DNA of 64,000 nt from Candidatus Woesearchaeota archaeon (GTDB lineage: Archaea > Nanobdellota > Nanobdellia > Woesearchaeales > JABGXB01): contig JABGXB010000003.1 of assembly GCA_018675975.1 (NCBI GenBank), positions 331,821 through 395,820 of the forward strand. Reading direction: 5' to 3'. The position numbers and the translations under genes were made by a program. The first letter of the stretch is position 1. Each line of letters starts with the position of its first letter. The notes beneath the pieces are model-generated. The model saw only the letters and a list, made by a program, of their open reading frames with translations, made no database searches and was not told where the DNA came from. Of the stretch, positions 44,570-52,498 are shown in pieces.

Positions 44570-44578
44570 TTATAAATT
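44570..44578 (+). promoter_or_regulatory. TATA box for rpl44e
   Basis: TTATAAATT lies about 25 bases before the ATG at 44599. This is the typical leaderless arrangement in this window. Confidence 0.6.
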
Positions 44579-44598
44579 GCTTTAAAATTCTGTACCTT

Positions 44599-44904
44599 AT
44601 GAAAAAACCAAAAATCATGAGAAAATTTTGCCCTAATTGTAAAACTCATACAGAACATAAAATAAGTTCTACTAAAAAGAAAAATAAAAATGTATTATCA
44701 AGAGGTTCTAAAAGTAGAGTAAAAAAAAGAGGTTCAATGGGAATGGGGAATCATGGAAGAATATCTAGACCTCCTGTAGCTAAAAGGAAAAGAGTAGGAG
44801 CAAAATTAGCTAAAAGAACAGACATTAGATATGAATGCTCAGAATGTAAAAAGCAATGGTGTCAAAGATTCGGTATTAAAACAAAAAGATTAGAATTTAT
44901 ATGA
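44599..44904 (+). CDS. rpl44e: Large-subunit ribosomal protein L44e
   Basis: 101 residues. The zinc-ribbon pairs are FCPNCKTHTEHK and YECSECKKQWCQ, and the basic middle (GSMGMGNHGRISRPPVAKRK) is typical. It sits in the E-site region of the 50S subunit. In most archaea rps27e follows directly; here a B12-type radical SAM gene follows instead, overlapping at ATGA. Confidence 0.93.
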   Translation: MKKPKIMRKFCPNCKTHTEHKISSTKKKNKNVLSRGSKSRVKKRGSMGMGNHGRISRPPVAKRKRVGAKLAKRTDIRYECSECKKQWCQRFGIKTKRLEFI

Positions 44905-46424
44905 TTCTAATAATTTATCCGCCTTTTTCAAATCCATTTGGCCCAAGTTTAGGCCCAGCATTTCTAAAATCGTATATTGAAGCGAATAGTGATTTTAATA
45001 TTAATTTTTATGATTTTAATATAAAATTACATAATAAAATAGTAAATGAAGAATTATCTGAAATTGCAGAAAAATTAAAAAATAAAAATATTAAATCAAA
45101 TTATTTTAGAAAATATTCAAACACATACTATAAAAGATTACAAAACATTTATACAAAATATAATAAAAAAATAATTGAATTATTTAAAAAAAATCAATTT
45201 GATTATTTTGATAAAGAATTTAAAGAAATTTTTGATATGGTTGAAAAAAATAATATAAAAGTTATTGGATTTTCACATTTATTTAATCAACAAATATTTA
45301 TGTCTAGATATTTAGCAGTAAGACTTAAACAAAAATATAATATAACTACAGTATTTGGAGGACACCCCATTGCACACGCCAAAAAAGAATATATTAACAA
45401 AGATGAAATAGACTTCATTATTTTTCAAGATGGTGAAGAAGCCTTTTTACAATTATTAAATCACATTAAAAAAAATAATTATAATTTAAAAAAAATTATT
45501 GAAGATAAACAAATAGAACACATTCCAAATTTAATATATAAAAAACAAAATGAAATTAAAATAAATCAAGCCGAAAAATTTAATTTAGACAAACAAATCA
45601 TCCCTGATTACTCAGATATAAATTTTGATGAATATTTAAGTCCAGAACCAGTAATTAATTTAGTACTCGGAAGAGGATGCTTCTGGAATAAATGTACATT
45701 TTGTACAAGTCCAATTAATAGTGAAGAATTTAGAATCCGCCAAATAGATGATTTTGTAAATGAAATAAAATATTTACAAAAAAAATATAATATAAATTAT
45801 TTTACATTTGAAGATGAAATGATTATGCCTAGCATAATGAAGTTAATTGCAAATAAATTAATTGAACAAAAAATAAATATAAAATATGCATTTCTTGCAA
45901 AACCAAGTCATAAAAAAATGTGGGACTTTAAATTATTAAAAAAAAGCGGCTGTGTAAATATATATTGGGGAGTAGAAACTGGAAATCAAATGATTAGTAA
46001 TTTAATGGACAAAGGAACTAATATACCAGAAGTTAAACAAATATTAAAAAATTCACATGATGCAGGAATATCCAATTGTGTTTTTATTATGTTTGGATTC
46101 CCAGGAGAAACAAAAAAAAGTTTTGAAGATACAATAGAATTAATAAAACAAGATTATATAGATTTTATTTCTTGTAGTACATTTGGATTACAAAAAGATA
46201 CCAGAATAGAAAAAAATCCAGAACAATTTAAAATAAAAAAAATAATTAAAAAAAGAACAATTCTCTCAGATAACTATTCATTTGAAAATTTAGATAATAA
46301 TTCATTATCTAAAACTGAGTTAGAACAAATAAAATTAAAATATAGTCCATTATTAAATGCAAAAAATAAATGGACTGACAAAATTAATTTTTATAGAAAT
46401 CATATATTAGTATTAAATGAATAA
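44901..46424 (+). CDS. B12-binding-type radical SAM protein
   Basis: 507 residues. The N-terminal Rossmann part (IYPPFSNPFGPSLGPAFLKSYI, then VFGGHPIAHAKKEY and FIIFQDGEEAFLQLL) matches cobalamin-binding radical SAM proteins. The cluster motif GRGCFWNKCTFC has four rather than three residues between the first cysteines, a spacing found in some members of this group. WGVETGNQM and CVFIMFGFPGETKKSFEDTI are typical barrel motifs. The substrate is unknown; family members methylate or rearrange lipids, peptides and cofactors. The overlap with the L44e stop (ATGA) suggests coupled translation. Confidence 0.85.
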   Translation: MILIIYPPFSNPFGPSLGPAFLKSYIEANSDFNINFYDFNIKLHNKIVNEELSEIAEKLKNKNIKSNYFRKYSNTYYKRLQNIYTKYNKKIIELFKKNQFDYFDKEFKEIFDMVEKNNIKVIGFSHLFNQQIFMSRYLAVRLKQKYNITTVFGGHPIAHAKKEYINKDEIDFIIFQDGEEAFLQLLNHIKKNNYNLKKIIEDKQIEHIPNLIYKKQNEIKINQAEKFNLDKQIIPDYSDINFDEYLSPEPVINLVLGRGCFWNKCTFCTSPINSEEFRIRQIDDFVNEIKYLQKKYNINYFTFEDEMIMPSIMKLIANKLIEQKINIKYAFLAKPSHKKMWDFKLLKKSGCVNIYWGVETGNQMISNLMDKGTNIPEVKQILKNSHDAGISNCVFIMFGFPGETKKSFEDTIELIKQDYIDFISCSTFGLQKDTRIEKNPEQFKIKKIIKKRTILSDNYSFENLDNNSLSKTELEQIKLKYSPLLNAKNKWTDKINFYRNHILVLNE

Positions 46425-46425
46425 A

Positions 46426-47091
46426 TTAATCAAAGAAATCCACTTTACCATCTAAATAAATTCCCTTATGTAATTTAACTGGACGCCAATTATCACTAAC
46501 TAAATTTGCATCAAGCCAATCCGATAGTTCTTTAGCATTACCAATGGTTGCACTTAATCCAATCAATTGAATACCAGGTAATTTAATTTTTAATAAAGTT
46601 ATTAAAACCTCTAATGTAGGACCACGACTTGTATCATTTAATAAATGAATTTCATCAATTATTATTGTCGCAATATATTTCAACCAAGAAAATCCATGTC
46701 TTATCATACTATCTAATTTTTCACTCGTACAAAATAAAATATCACAATCACTAAATTTATCACCACTCTCATCCATATCACTAGTAGCAATTCCAATTTT
46801 TAAATCCGGATAACATTTTTTAAATTCATCAAATTTTTCATTAGCTAAAGCCTTTAATGGCACAATATAAATTGCTCTCCCCTTATAATTATAAATAGAA
46901 TTTAACATTACTAATTCAGCAATAAGAGTTTTACCTGATGCAGTAGGAGTACAAACTAATAAATTTTTTCCCTCTAATAATCCAGCCTCAATTGATTTTG
47001 TCTGACTCGGCCTTAAAATTTCAATACCGCGATTAATTAAATGATCATATACATTTTTATGTACTATATTTTTAATAGATTCAAGATTCAT
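46426..47091 (-). CDS. Truncated Hel308-like helicase (first RecA domain only)
   Basis: About 221 residues matching the start of Hel308/Ski2-type helicases: Q-motif region ILRPSQTKSIEAGL, Walker A CTPTASGKTLIAEL, Ia VPLKALANEKFDEF, DEIH box IIDEIHLLND and motif III GLSATIGNAKELSDWL. It stops cleanly soon after (GIYLDGKVDFFD), without motifs IV-VI, the winged helix or the ratchet domain, so it cannot be a complete helicase alone. The remainder may be a separate gene outside the window, as in Nanoarchaeum equitans split genes. I chose the ATG at 47091; the upstream in-frame start at 47109 is TTG. Confidence 0.82.
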   Translation of the reverse strand: MNLESIKNIVHKNVYDHLINRGIEILRPSQTKSIEAGLLEGKNLLVCTPTASGKTLIAELVMLNSIYNYKGRAIYIVPLKALANEKFDEFKKCYPDLKIGIATSDMDESGDKFSDCDILFCTSEKLDSMIRHGFSWLKYIATIIIDEIHLLNDTSRGPTLEVLITLLKIKLPGIQLIGLSATIGNAKELSDWLDANLVSDNWRPVKLHKGIYLDGKVDFFD

Positions 47092-47191
47092 AATAAAACT
47101 CAAACTCAATAATTTATTAAATTATTGAAACAAAGAATACAATAATATTTATAAAAAAAATGTATTAATAGCTATTGTCAAATAAAAAAAG

Positions 47192-48841
47192 GTGTCAATG
47201 AATAAAAAAGAAGTCTCATTTACAAGTATTGAAAATATAAAAAAAGAAATAGATAAAGCTACCTCAAAACAAGGAATTAGTGATGAAATTAATGACATTA
47301 GTAAAATAATTGATATTGACACCTGGGTTAAAATTCAAGATAATTTTGCAACAGCAATAAATTTACCAGTATTTCTAATTGAAGAAAGTGGAACTGAGAT
47401 AGCAGTTTCAAATGACTTCCCATATTTTTGTAAATTAATTAATTCAAAAGAAAAAGGAAGAAAAGCATGTATTAATTGTAGAAAAAAAAATTATAAAGAA
47501 TTAAAAGAAGAAGATACAAATATAAAATATTTTGAATGTCATGCAGGATTATTTAATATAATGACACCAATTAAAATCAATAATAAAATGGTTGGTGCAA
47601 TTAATTGTTCCTCCATTCTTAAAAGTTCCAGAAATATTGCAAAAGTAATAAGGGTCGCAGAAGAATTAAATATTGAAAGTGTTGAACTAATCGATGCAGT
47701 AAATGAATTACCAATTAAACAAAGAGAAGATTTAGTTTTTAATGGAACTCTACTATATGTTTTATCTCAAACAATACCAGGTCTAGTAAATGAACATAAA
47801 ACCAATATAGAAAAAATAAATGAATTAGAAATAATTAATAAATTTTCAAATGAAATTCAATCCACATTACAATTAAATGAAACATTAAAAATAATATTAA
47901 ATAAAATAGTAAAATTAACTAATGCCATAGAATCTTCAATTACAATATACAAAGAAGACAAAGATAATAAAATCCTAGAAAGATATACAAATTCAAAAAA
48001 TGATTTACAATTATTTCAAAATATTGAAAAACAAATAATAAATAAAATTACTAATGAAAAAAATTTAAAAAAAATATATGAATTTGAAAAAATAGAAGAT
48101 GAATTTAATATAAAAACTACATTTATTAAAAAAATAAAAACCATTCCATTATTAATGAGACAAAAAATAATAGGTTTTATTTTTATCTACTTAGATAATA
48201 TAGAAAAAGATAAAAATTTAGAATTATTACAAATTATTTCTAGTCAGTCTGCATTTGGAATAATAAATGCACAACAATTCAAAGAAATTAATACACTAGC
48301 CATAATGGATAAATTAACAAATTTATATAATAGACGATATATAATGGAAAAATTAGATGATGAACTTAAAAGAGCACAAAGAACTGAAAGATTTTTATCT
48401 ATAATATTAATGGACATAGATCATTTTTCAAATTATAATAATAATAATGGACACCCTGAAGGAGATAAATTATTAACAAAAATATCCGCTTTAATTAAAG
48501 AAAATACAAGAGAAATTGATATAATTGGAAGATATGGTGGTGAAGAAATCATAGTACTATTACCAGATGCAAATATAAATGAAGCCTTGCCAGTAGCTGA
48601 AAGAATAAGAAAAGCAATAGAAAACTATCCATTTGCAAACAGAGAAAAACAACCACTAGGAAAAGTAACAACATGCATCGGTCTTGTAAGCCACAGAGGA
48701 AAAAATAAAACAAAAGATGATTTAATAAAACTTTCAGATGATTTATTATATAAATCCAAAAAAGCAGGCCGAAATAAAACAAGTTATAGAATAATAGATG
48801 AAAAAAGTAGTGAAATATTACAATCTCAAACCCATCAATAA
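47192..48841 (+). CDS. PocR-GAF-GGDEF diguanylate cyclase
   Basis: 549 residues: PocR sensory domain (about 40-190, with FPYFCKLINSKEKGRKACIN, INCRKKN and FECHAGLFNIMTPI), GAF domain (about 215-365) and GGDEF domain (about 375-540). The active loop reads GRYGGEEI at about 447-453 (Ile replacing the usual Phe). It is preceded by an intact inhibitory site REID with the normal five-residue spacing. AIMDKLTNLYNRR and DIDHFSNYNN complete the fold. It would make cyclic di-GMP from GTP. No membrane segment, so it is a cytoplasmic sensor. The start may be GTG at 47192 or ATG at 47198. GGDEF proteins are rare in archaea. Confidence 0.92.
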   Translation: MSMNKKEVSFTSIENIKKEIDKATSKQGISDEINDISKIIDIDTWVKIQDNFATAINLPVFLIEESGTEIAVSNDFPYFCKLINSKEKGRKACINCRKKNYKELKEEDTNIKYFECHAGLFNIMTPIKINNKMVGAINCSSILKSSRNIAKVIRVAEELNIESVELIDAVNELPIKQREDLVFNGTLLYVLSQTIPGLVNEHKTNIEKINELEIINKFSNEIQSTLQLNETLKIILNKIVKLTNAIESSITIYKEDKDNKILERYTNSKNDLQLFQNIEKQIINKITNEKNLKKIYEFEKIEDEFNIKTTFIKKIKTIPLLMRQKIIGFIFIYLDNIEKDKNLELLQIISSQSAFGIINAQQFKEINTLAIMDKLTNLYNRRYIMEKLDDELKRAQRTERFLSIILMDIDHFSNYNNNNGHPEGDKLLTKISALIKENTREIDIIGRYGGEEIIVLLPDANINEALPVAERIRKAIENYPFANREKQPLGKVTTCIGLVSHRGKNKTKDDLIKLSDDLLYKSKKAGRNKTSYRIIDEKSSEILQSQTHQ

Positions 48842-48843
48842 AA

Positions 48844-49338
48844 TTAATCTGGCAATAATTTTTTATATTTTTCTAGAGATGACATAACTGCACCATACCC
48901 ATCCATAAATTTTTGTTCATTATTAAGTATTAAAGTTAAAAAATGTTCAACATCACCAAGGGATTCAAATGAACCTCTACCAATTGCCGAAAAATAATAA
49001 TCTGAATTATCAACGAATGGTACAAAAATTCCAGCAGTTAATTCATATAAACTCAAGACAGAATTGTCTTTAACAAACTGATTAGCTACACCCATATAAT
49101 CTTTTAAACCTTTAACATATTCTTCAAGACTAGCAATAGTTTCATTTGTAGATATTTTCAAATGCGGAATTTGTCTCCAATCATCATGTTTAAAAAGAGA
49201 ATAAAATAATCCACCTTGATCACCAACTGAAAGCCTTCTAAACGTATCTTTTTGAAAAGAACATCTTGTATTTTCTAAACAACCTGTTAAAAATTTTTTA
49301 TTATTAAACCCCAACTTAACAAATTTTTGATCACTCAT
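48844..49338 (-). CDS. Hypothetical soluble protein (164 residues)
   Basis: Not recognised. It has balanced composition, less Asn-rich than neighbours, with two Cys early (GCLENTRCSF) and a helical C-terminal half. No signal or membrane segment. It lies convergent to the diguanylate cyclase with two bases between and divergent from the methyltransferase gene. It looks like a real conserved protein because codon use is regular and the start has a TATA-rich upstream region. Confidence 0.6.
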   Translation of the reverse strand: MSDQKFVKLGFNNKKFLTGCLENTRCSFQKDTFRRLSVGDQGGLFYSLFKHDDWRQIPHLKISTNETIASLEEYVKGLKDYMGVANQFVKDNSVLSLYELTAGIFVPFVDNSDYYFSAIGRGSFESLGDVEHFLTLILNNEQKFMDGYGAVMSSLEKYKKLLPD

Positions 49339-49412
49339 GAAAATAAGTCAACAAGGGTATTTTTAAACATTTATATAAATAAAAATATAAATAGCAAAAT
49401 CAAACATAAACT

Positions 49413-50021
49413 ATGGAACATTATTTTATTCAAGACCCAAAAAGTGAAAGTAAAGAAAATAAAATAGAAATAAAAATATTTGACAAAAAATTAGAATTTT
49501 ATACAAATTCAGGAGTTTTTAGTAAAACTAAATTAGATGACAGATCAGAATTATTAATAAAAAATTGTATAATTCAACCAAATTGGAAAATATTAGATTA
49601 TGGATGCGGATGGGGTCCAATTGGAATAATACTTTTAAAAAAATACAATATAAATTGCACATTTATAGACACAAATCAAAGAGCAATTGAACTCACAAAA
49701 AAAAATATAGAATTAAATAATATAAAAAATAAATTTCAAATATTAAAATGTGACATAGAAGACAACACAATAAATAATAATAAAATAAAATTTGACAGCA
49801 TATTATTAAATCCACCATTAAAAAGTGGACTTAAAAACTGTAAAAGAATGTTTCTAAATGCATATAATAATTTAAAATTAAATGGAATACTTCAAATTGT
49901 TTATAGAAATAAAGTAGAAGGAAATGAATTTGAAAAATATATTAATAAAATATTTGGAAATTTTAATGTAATTACACAAAAAAGTAGAATTAAAGTAACA
50001 ATATGCAGAAAGTTAGAATAA
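49413..50021 (+). CDS. RsmC/RlmG-like class I methyltransferase
   Basis: 202 residues. The N-terminal part (LEFYTNSGVFSKTKLDDRSELL) and SAM motif ILDYGCGWGPIGIIL, followed by FIDTNQRAIELTKKNI and the catalytic SILLNPPLKSG (NPP motif), match small archaeal relatives of RsmC that methylate the N2 amino group of guanine in rRNA or tRNA. The target base cannot be told. It starts with a TATA-rich leader and no ribosome site. Confidence 0.87.
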   Translation: MEHYFIQDPKSESKENKIEIKIFDKKLEFYTNSGVFSKTKLDDRSELLIKNCIIQPNWKILDYGCGWGPIGIILLKKYNINCTFIDTNQRAIELTKKNIELNNIKNKFQILKCDIEDNTINNNKIKFDSILLNPPLKSGLKNCKRMFLNAYNNLKLNGILQIVYRNKVEGNEFEKYINKIFGNFNVITQKSRIKVTICRKLE

Positions 50022-50081
50022 TTTAATTATTTTTATTTAAAAAAGCATTATATTTAAAAATGAAAAACATATAAAAGTTAT

Positions 50082-50702
50082 ATGGCACAAGTATTAGACT
50101 TATCATTAATTCAATATTTTTTACCAATTTTATTATTTTTAATAATTTGGGCAGTATTATATTCATTATTAAAAAATAAACAATACATTTCAGATAAAGA
50201 CTCAATAAACAGTTTAATAGCATTTATTGCATCATTATTAATTGTAATAGAATCAAATAGTGTATTATTTTTAGGAACACTTTTACCAATATTTCTTTTT
50301 ATTGCAGTAGCCACAATATTTTTCTTATTAATATTTTCATTTATAGGTTGGGAATCAAAAAGTTTAAATGAAGAAGTTGAAAGTAATAGCATAATTACTT
50401 GGGTAGTTGTAGTAATTGGATTTTTAATCGTTGCATATTCAGCAGGACAAATATTCGGTCAACAACTATTAGAATCCAGAAACCCAGATGGAGTTCCAAG
50501 CGACATAAAAAATGAATACGGTTTAAATGAAAAAAATAATATAATAAATTCCAATAATAATGAAATTAAAAGTACAGGAACAGGCGATTTTTTTTCAAAC
50601 TTAACAAATACATTATTTAATCCAAAAGTACTCGGGATGCTTTTAATTTTAATAGTGGGTGCATTAGTAATAATAATGTTAAGTATACCAGAAGATGACT
50701 AG
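50082..50702 (+). CDS. Four-helix membrane protein A, possible pilus-system component
   Basis: 206 residues with membrane helices at about 12-28, 42-60, 66-88 and 108-128, a polar loop with Asn/Gly (about 130-165), and a last helix near the C-terminus (VLGMLLILIVGALVIIML). The start LSLIQYFLPILLFLIIWAVL is closely paralleled by the next gene. Paired proteins of this sort occur in DPANN genomes without known function. Lying next to coiled-coil and secretion ATPase genes, it may belong to the pilus-like machine; this is an inference. Confidence 0.65.
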   Translation: MAQVLDLSLIQYFLPILLFLIIWAVLYSLLKNKQYISDKDSINSLIAFIASLLIVIESNSVLFLGTLLPIFLFIAVATIFFLLIFSFIGWESKSLNEEVESNSIITWVVVVIGFLIVAYSAGQIFGQQLLESRNPDGVPSDIKNEYGLNEKNNIINSNNNEIKSTGTGDFFSNLTNTLFNPKVLGMLLILIVGALVIIMLSIPEDD

Positions 50703-50710
50703 GTGATTTT

Positions 50711-51238
50711 TTGTCAATAGACATCACATTAATTAACTATTTTGCCCCAATAATTTTAATCATATTTTTATGGTCATTAATATTCGCATTATTACAAAAA
50801 TCAAAATATTTAACAGACAATTCTAATTTAAATAGTATAATTGCACTAACACTATCAATAATAACACTACAAGCAACCTCAGTAAGTAATTTCATTACAA
50901 ATTTAATACCATTTTTTGTTTTTGCAGTATTTGTAGTTTTTATATTAACATTTTTAATGTATGGAGCAGGAATCAAAAAACTCCAAATCGAAAATTATCC
51001 CACAACTATATGGATTATAATAATTGTATTTGCACTAATCATATTATGGGTAGGCGGAAATGTCTGGGGAAATACATTAATTGAAGATGATGAGGGTGGA
51101 CTAATTAAAAACAGATTAACAAATACAACTGATTTTAATACAAATATAATAAATACATTATTTAACCCAAAAGTAGCAGGAGCAATATTATTAATAGCAG
51201 CAATAGCATTAATTATAGTTTTTATAAAAGAAGATTAA
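50711..51238 (+). CDS. Four-helix membrane protein B, paralogue of A
   Basis: 175 residues with the same layout as protein A: ITLINYFAPIILIIFLWSLI at the N-terminus, three more helices, a short polar loop (GGLIKNRLTNTTDFN) and a final helix after LFNPKVAGAIL, which matches the LFNPKVLGMLL of protein A. The start codon is TTG at 50711, supported by GGTGA six bases before it; no ATG is available nearby. Nine bases separate the two genes, so they are one operon. Confidence 0.7.
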   Translation: MSIDITLINYFAPIILIIFLWSLIFALLQKSKYLTDNSNLNSIIALTLSIITLQATSVSNFITNLIPFFVFAVFVVFILTFLMYGAGIKKLQIENYPTTIWIIIIVFALIILWVGGNVWGNTLIEDDEGGLIKNRLTNTTDFNTNIINTLFNPKVAGAILLIAAIALIIVFIKED

Positions 51239-51257
51239 AAATAAAATAAACAAAAAT

Positions 51258-51992
51258 TTAAAACATATTATCTATTGACTCATCAGAATCATTCTGTGAA
51301 AAAATATCATCATTTTTATTTTTGACTTCTTTCTTTTTAACTGGTTTATTATCATCAACTTTTTTCACAGATTTAATTTCAGATTTTGTAGAAGAATTTT
51401 TAATTTGAGAAAGTTCCTTTGTAATTCTATCTAAAGAATGCATATTATCAATAAAACCTGGTAAAATTTTTTCAAAAACAGTTGTTAATGCCTTTAAATC
51501 CACACCAACATTTTTTACAGCAGATTCACTATCATGCATTCTATCAGTTAAAGCATTATGAATTTTTTCAAAATCATGTTGAACCACATTTAAATCATTT
51601 TCAATTTTATTAATTTTAATTTCCATCGATTCCTTCCATGTAATAATTTTATTAACATTATCCAAAAGTGCCTTCCATTTTTCTTCAATAATAGCTTCTG
51701 CAATTTGTGAAATTTGAATTGAAGAATTTTGATAAACATTTTGCTGTCTCTGTTGCATCGGAGGCGGCATATTTGGAGCTCCTGAAGGGGGGACATTTGG
51801 TGGCATACTGCCCATATTCATATTCGGTTGATTAACCATATTACCTACCTGTTCATTTAATTCTATTCGTCTTAAAGCCTCACTTATTTGTTCAGGCTTA
51901 AAACCTTGTTTCATTAACATTTGAAATATAACTTGATTTTCAAGTCCTTGTTTTTTTAACTTAATCAGCTGCTCAATTGGTAAATTATTCAT
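51258..51992 (-). CDS. Coiled-coil protein, ArlC/D-like, pilus-system accessory
   Basis: 244 residues: an N-terminal helical unit (EQLIKLKKQGLENQVIFQ, then GFKPEQISEALRRI), a Pro/Met/Asn-rich linker (about 55-85), a long coiled coil (about 95-200, including VFEKILPGFIDNMHSLDRI, a pattern seen in FlaC/FlaD-type archaellum accessories) and a Lys/Asp-rich tail. Cytoplasmic. It overlaps the end of the upstream coiled-coil gene by 8 bases. Placed next to the ATPase and platform genes, it may form the cytoplasmic ring or adaptor of that machine. Confidence 0.62.
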   Translation of the reverse strand: MNNLPIEQLIKLKKQGLENQVIFQMLMKQGFKPEQISEALRRIELNEQVGNMVNQPNMNMGSMPPNVPPSGAPNMPPPMQQRQQNVYQNSSIQISQIAEAIIEEKWKALLDNVNKIITWKESMEIKINKIENDLNVVQHDFEKIHNALTDRMHDSESAVKNVGVDLKALTTVFEKILPGFIDNMHSLDRITKELSQIKNSSTKSEIKSVKKVDDNKPVKKKEVKNKNDDIFSQNDSDESIDNMF

Positions 51993-52377
51993 CCTCTACC
52001 TTTTCTAATCTCGCATTAACAAACATATTATCAAATCTATTATTCATTTCAGACACCGTAACAAAATTTACTGGATTAAAAAACTCCAAATATTTAGTTA
52101 AGTATCTGATTTCATTCTCATCAGCTAATGATTTTAATTCTTTATTTACTAAACTTAATTTATCATTAATATTAATAAATTCTTTTTTAATTGAAATCAT
52201 CTCCATTTCAACAGATTTCAATTCATTTGATATAGATTTTTTATGTAAAATTTGATTTTGTTCAATAACAAGTGATTTTTTACGTAAATTACTATATCTC
52301 TCCTCCAAAATACGAATTCTTCTAAGTAAAGAAACCATATCTGTCGGATTCGAATCTAAACTAATTTTATTATCCAT
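51985..52377 (-). CDS. Coiled-coil protein, ArlD/E-like, pilus-system accessory
   Basis: 130 residues. A continuous coiled coil (about 15-95) is followed by a compact end with TKYLEFFNPVNFVTVSEM. Similar short proteins accompany secretion ATPases in DPANN archaea. Its stop region overlaps the start of the larger coiled-coil protein, giving tight coupling. It is divergent from the ATPase gene with 121 bases between, which must hold promoters for both directions. Confidence 0.6.
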   Translation of the reverse strand: MDNKISLDSNPTDMVSLLRRIRILEERYSNLRKKSLVIEQNQILHKKSISNELKSVEMEMISIKKEFININDKLSLVNKELKSLADENEIRYLTKYLEFFNPVNFVTVSEMNNRFDNMFVNARLEKVEDE

Positions 52378-52498
52378 AGATAAAAATTAGAAAATCATGT
52401 TTATAAAACTTACTCGAGAAATATAATAAAATTAACAAAATAACATTAAATTTATTAAGCGACAAAAATAAAATACTTTAGGGGTGAGTATAGTCTAA

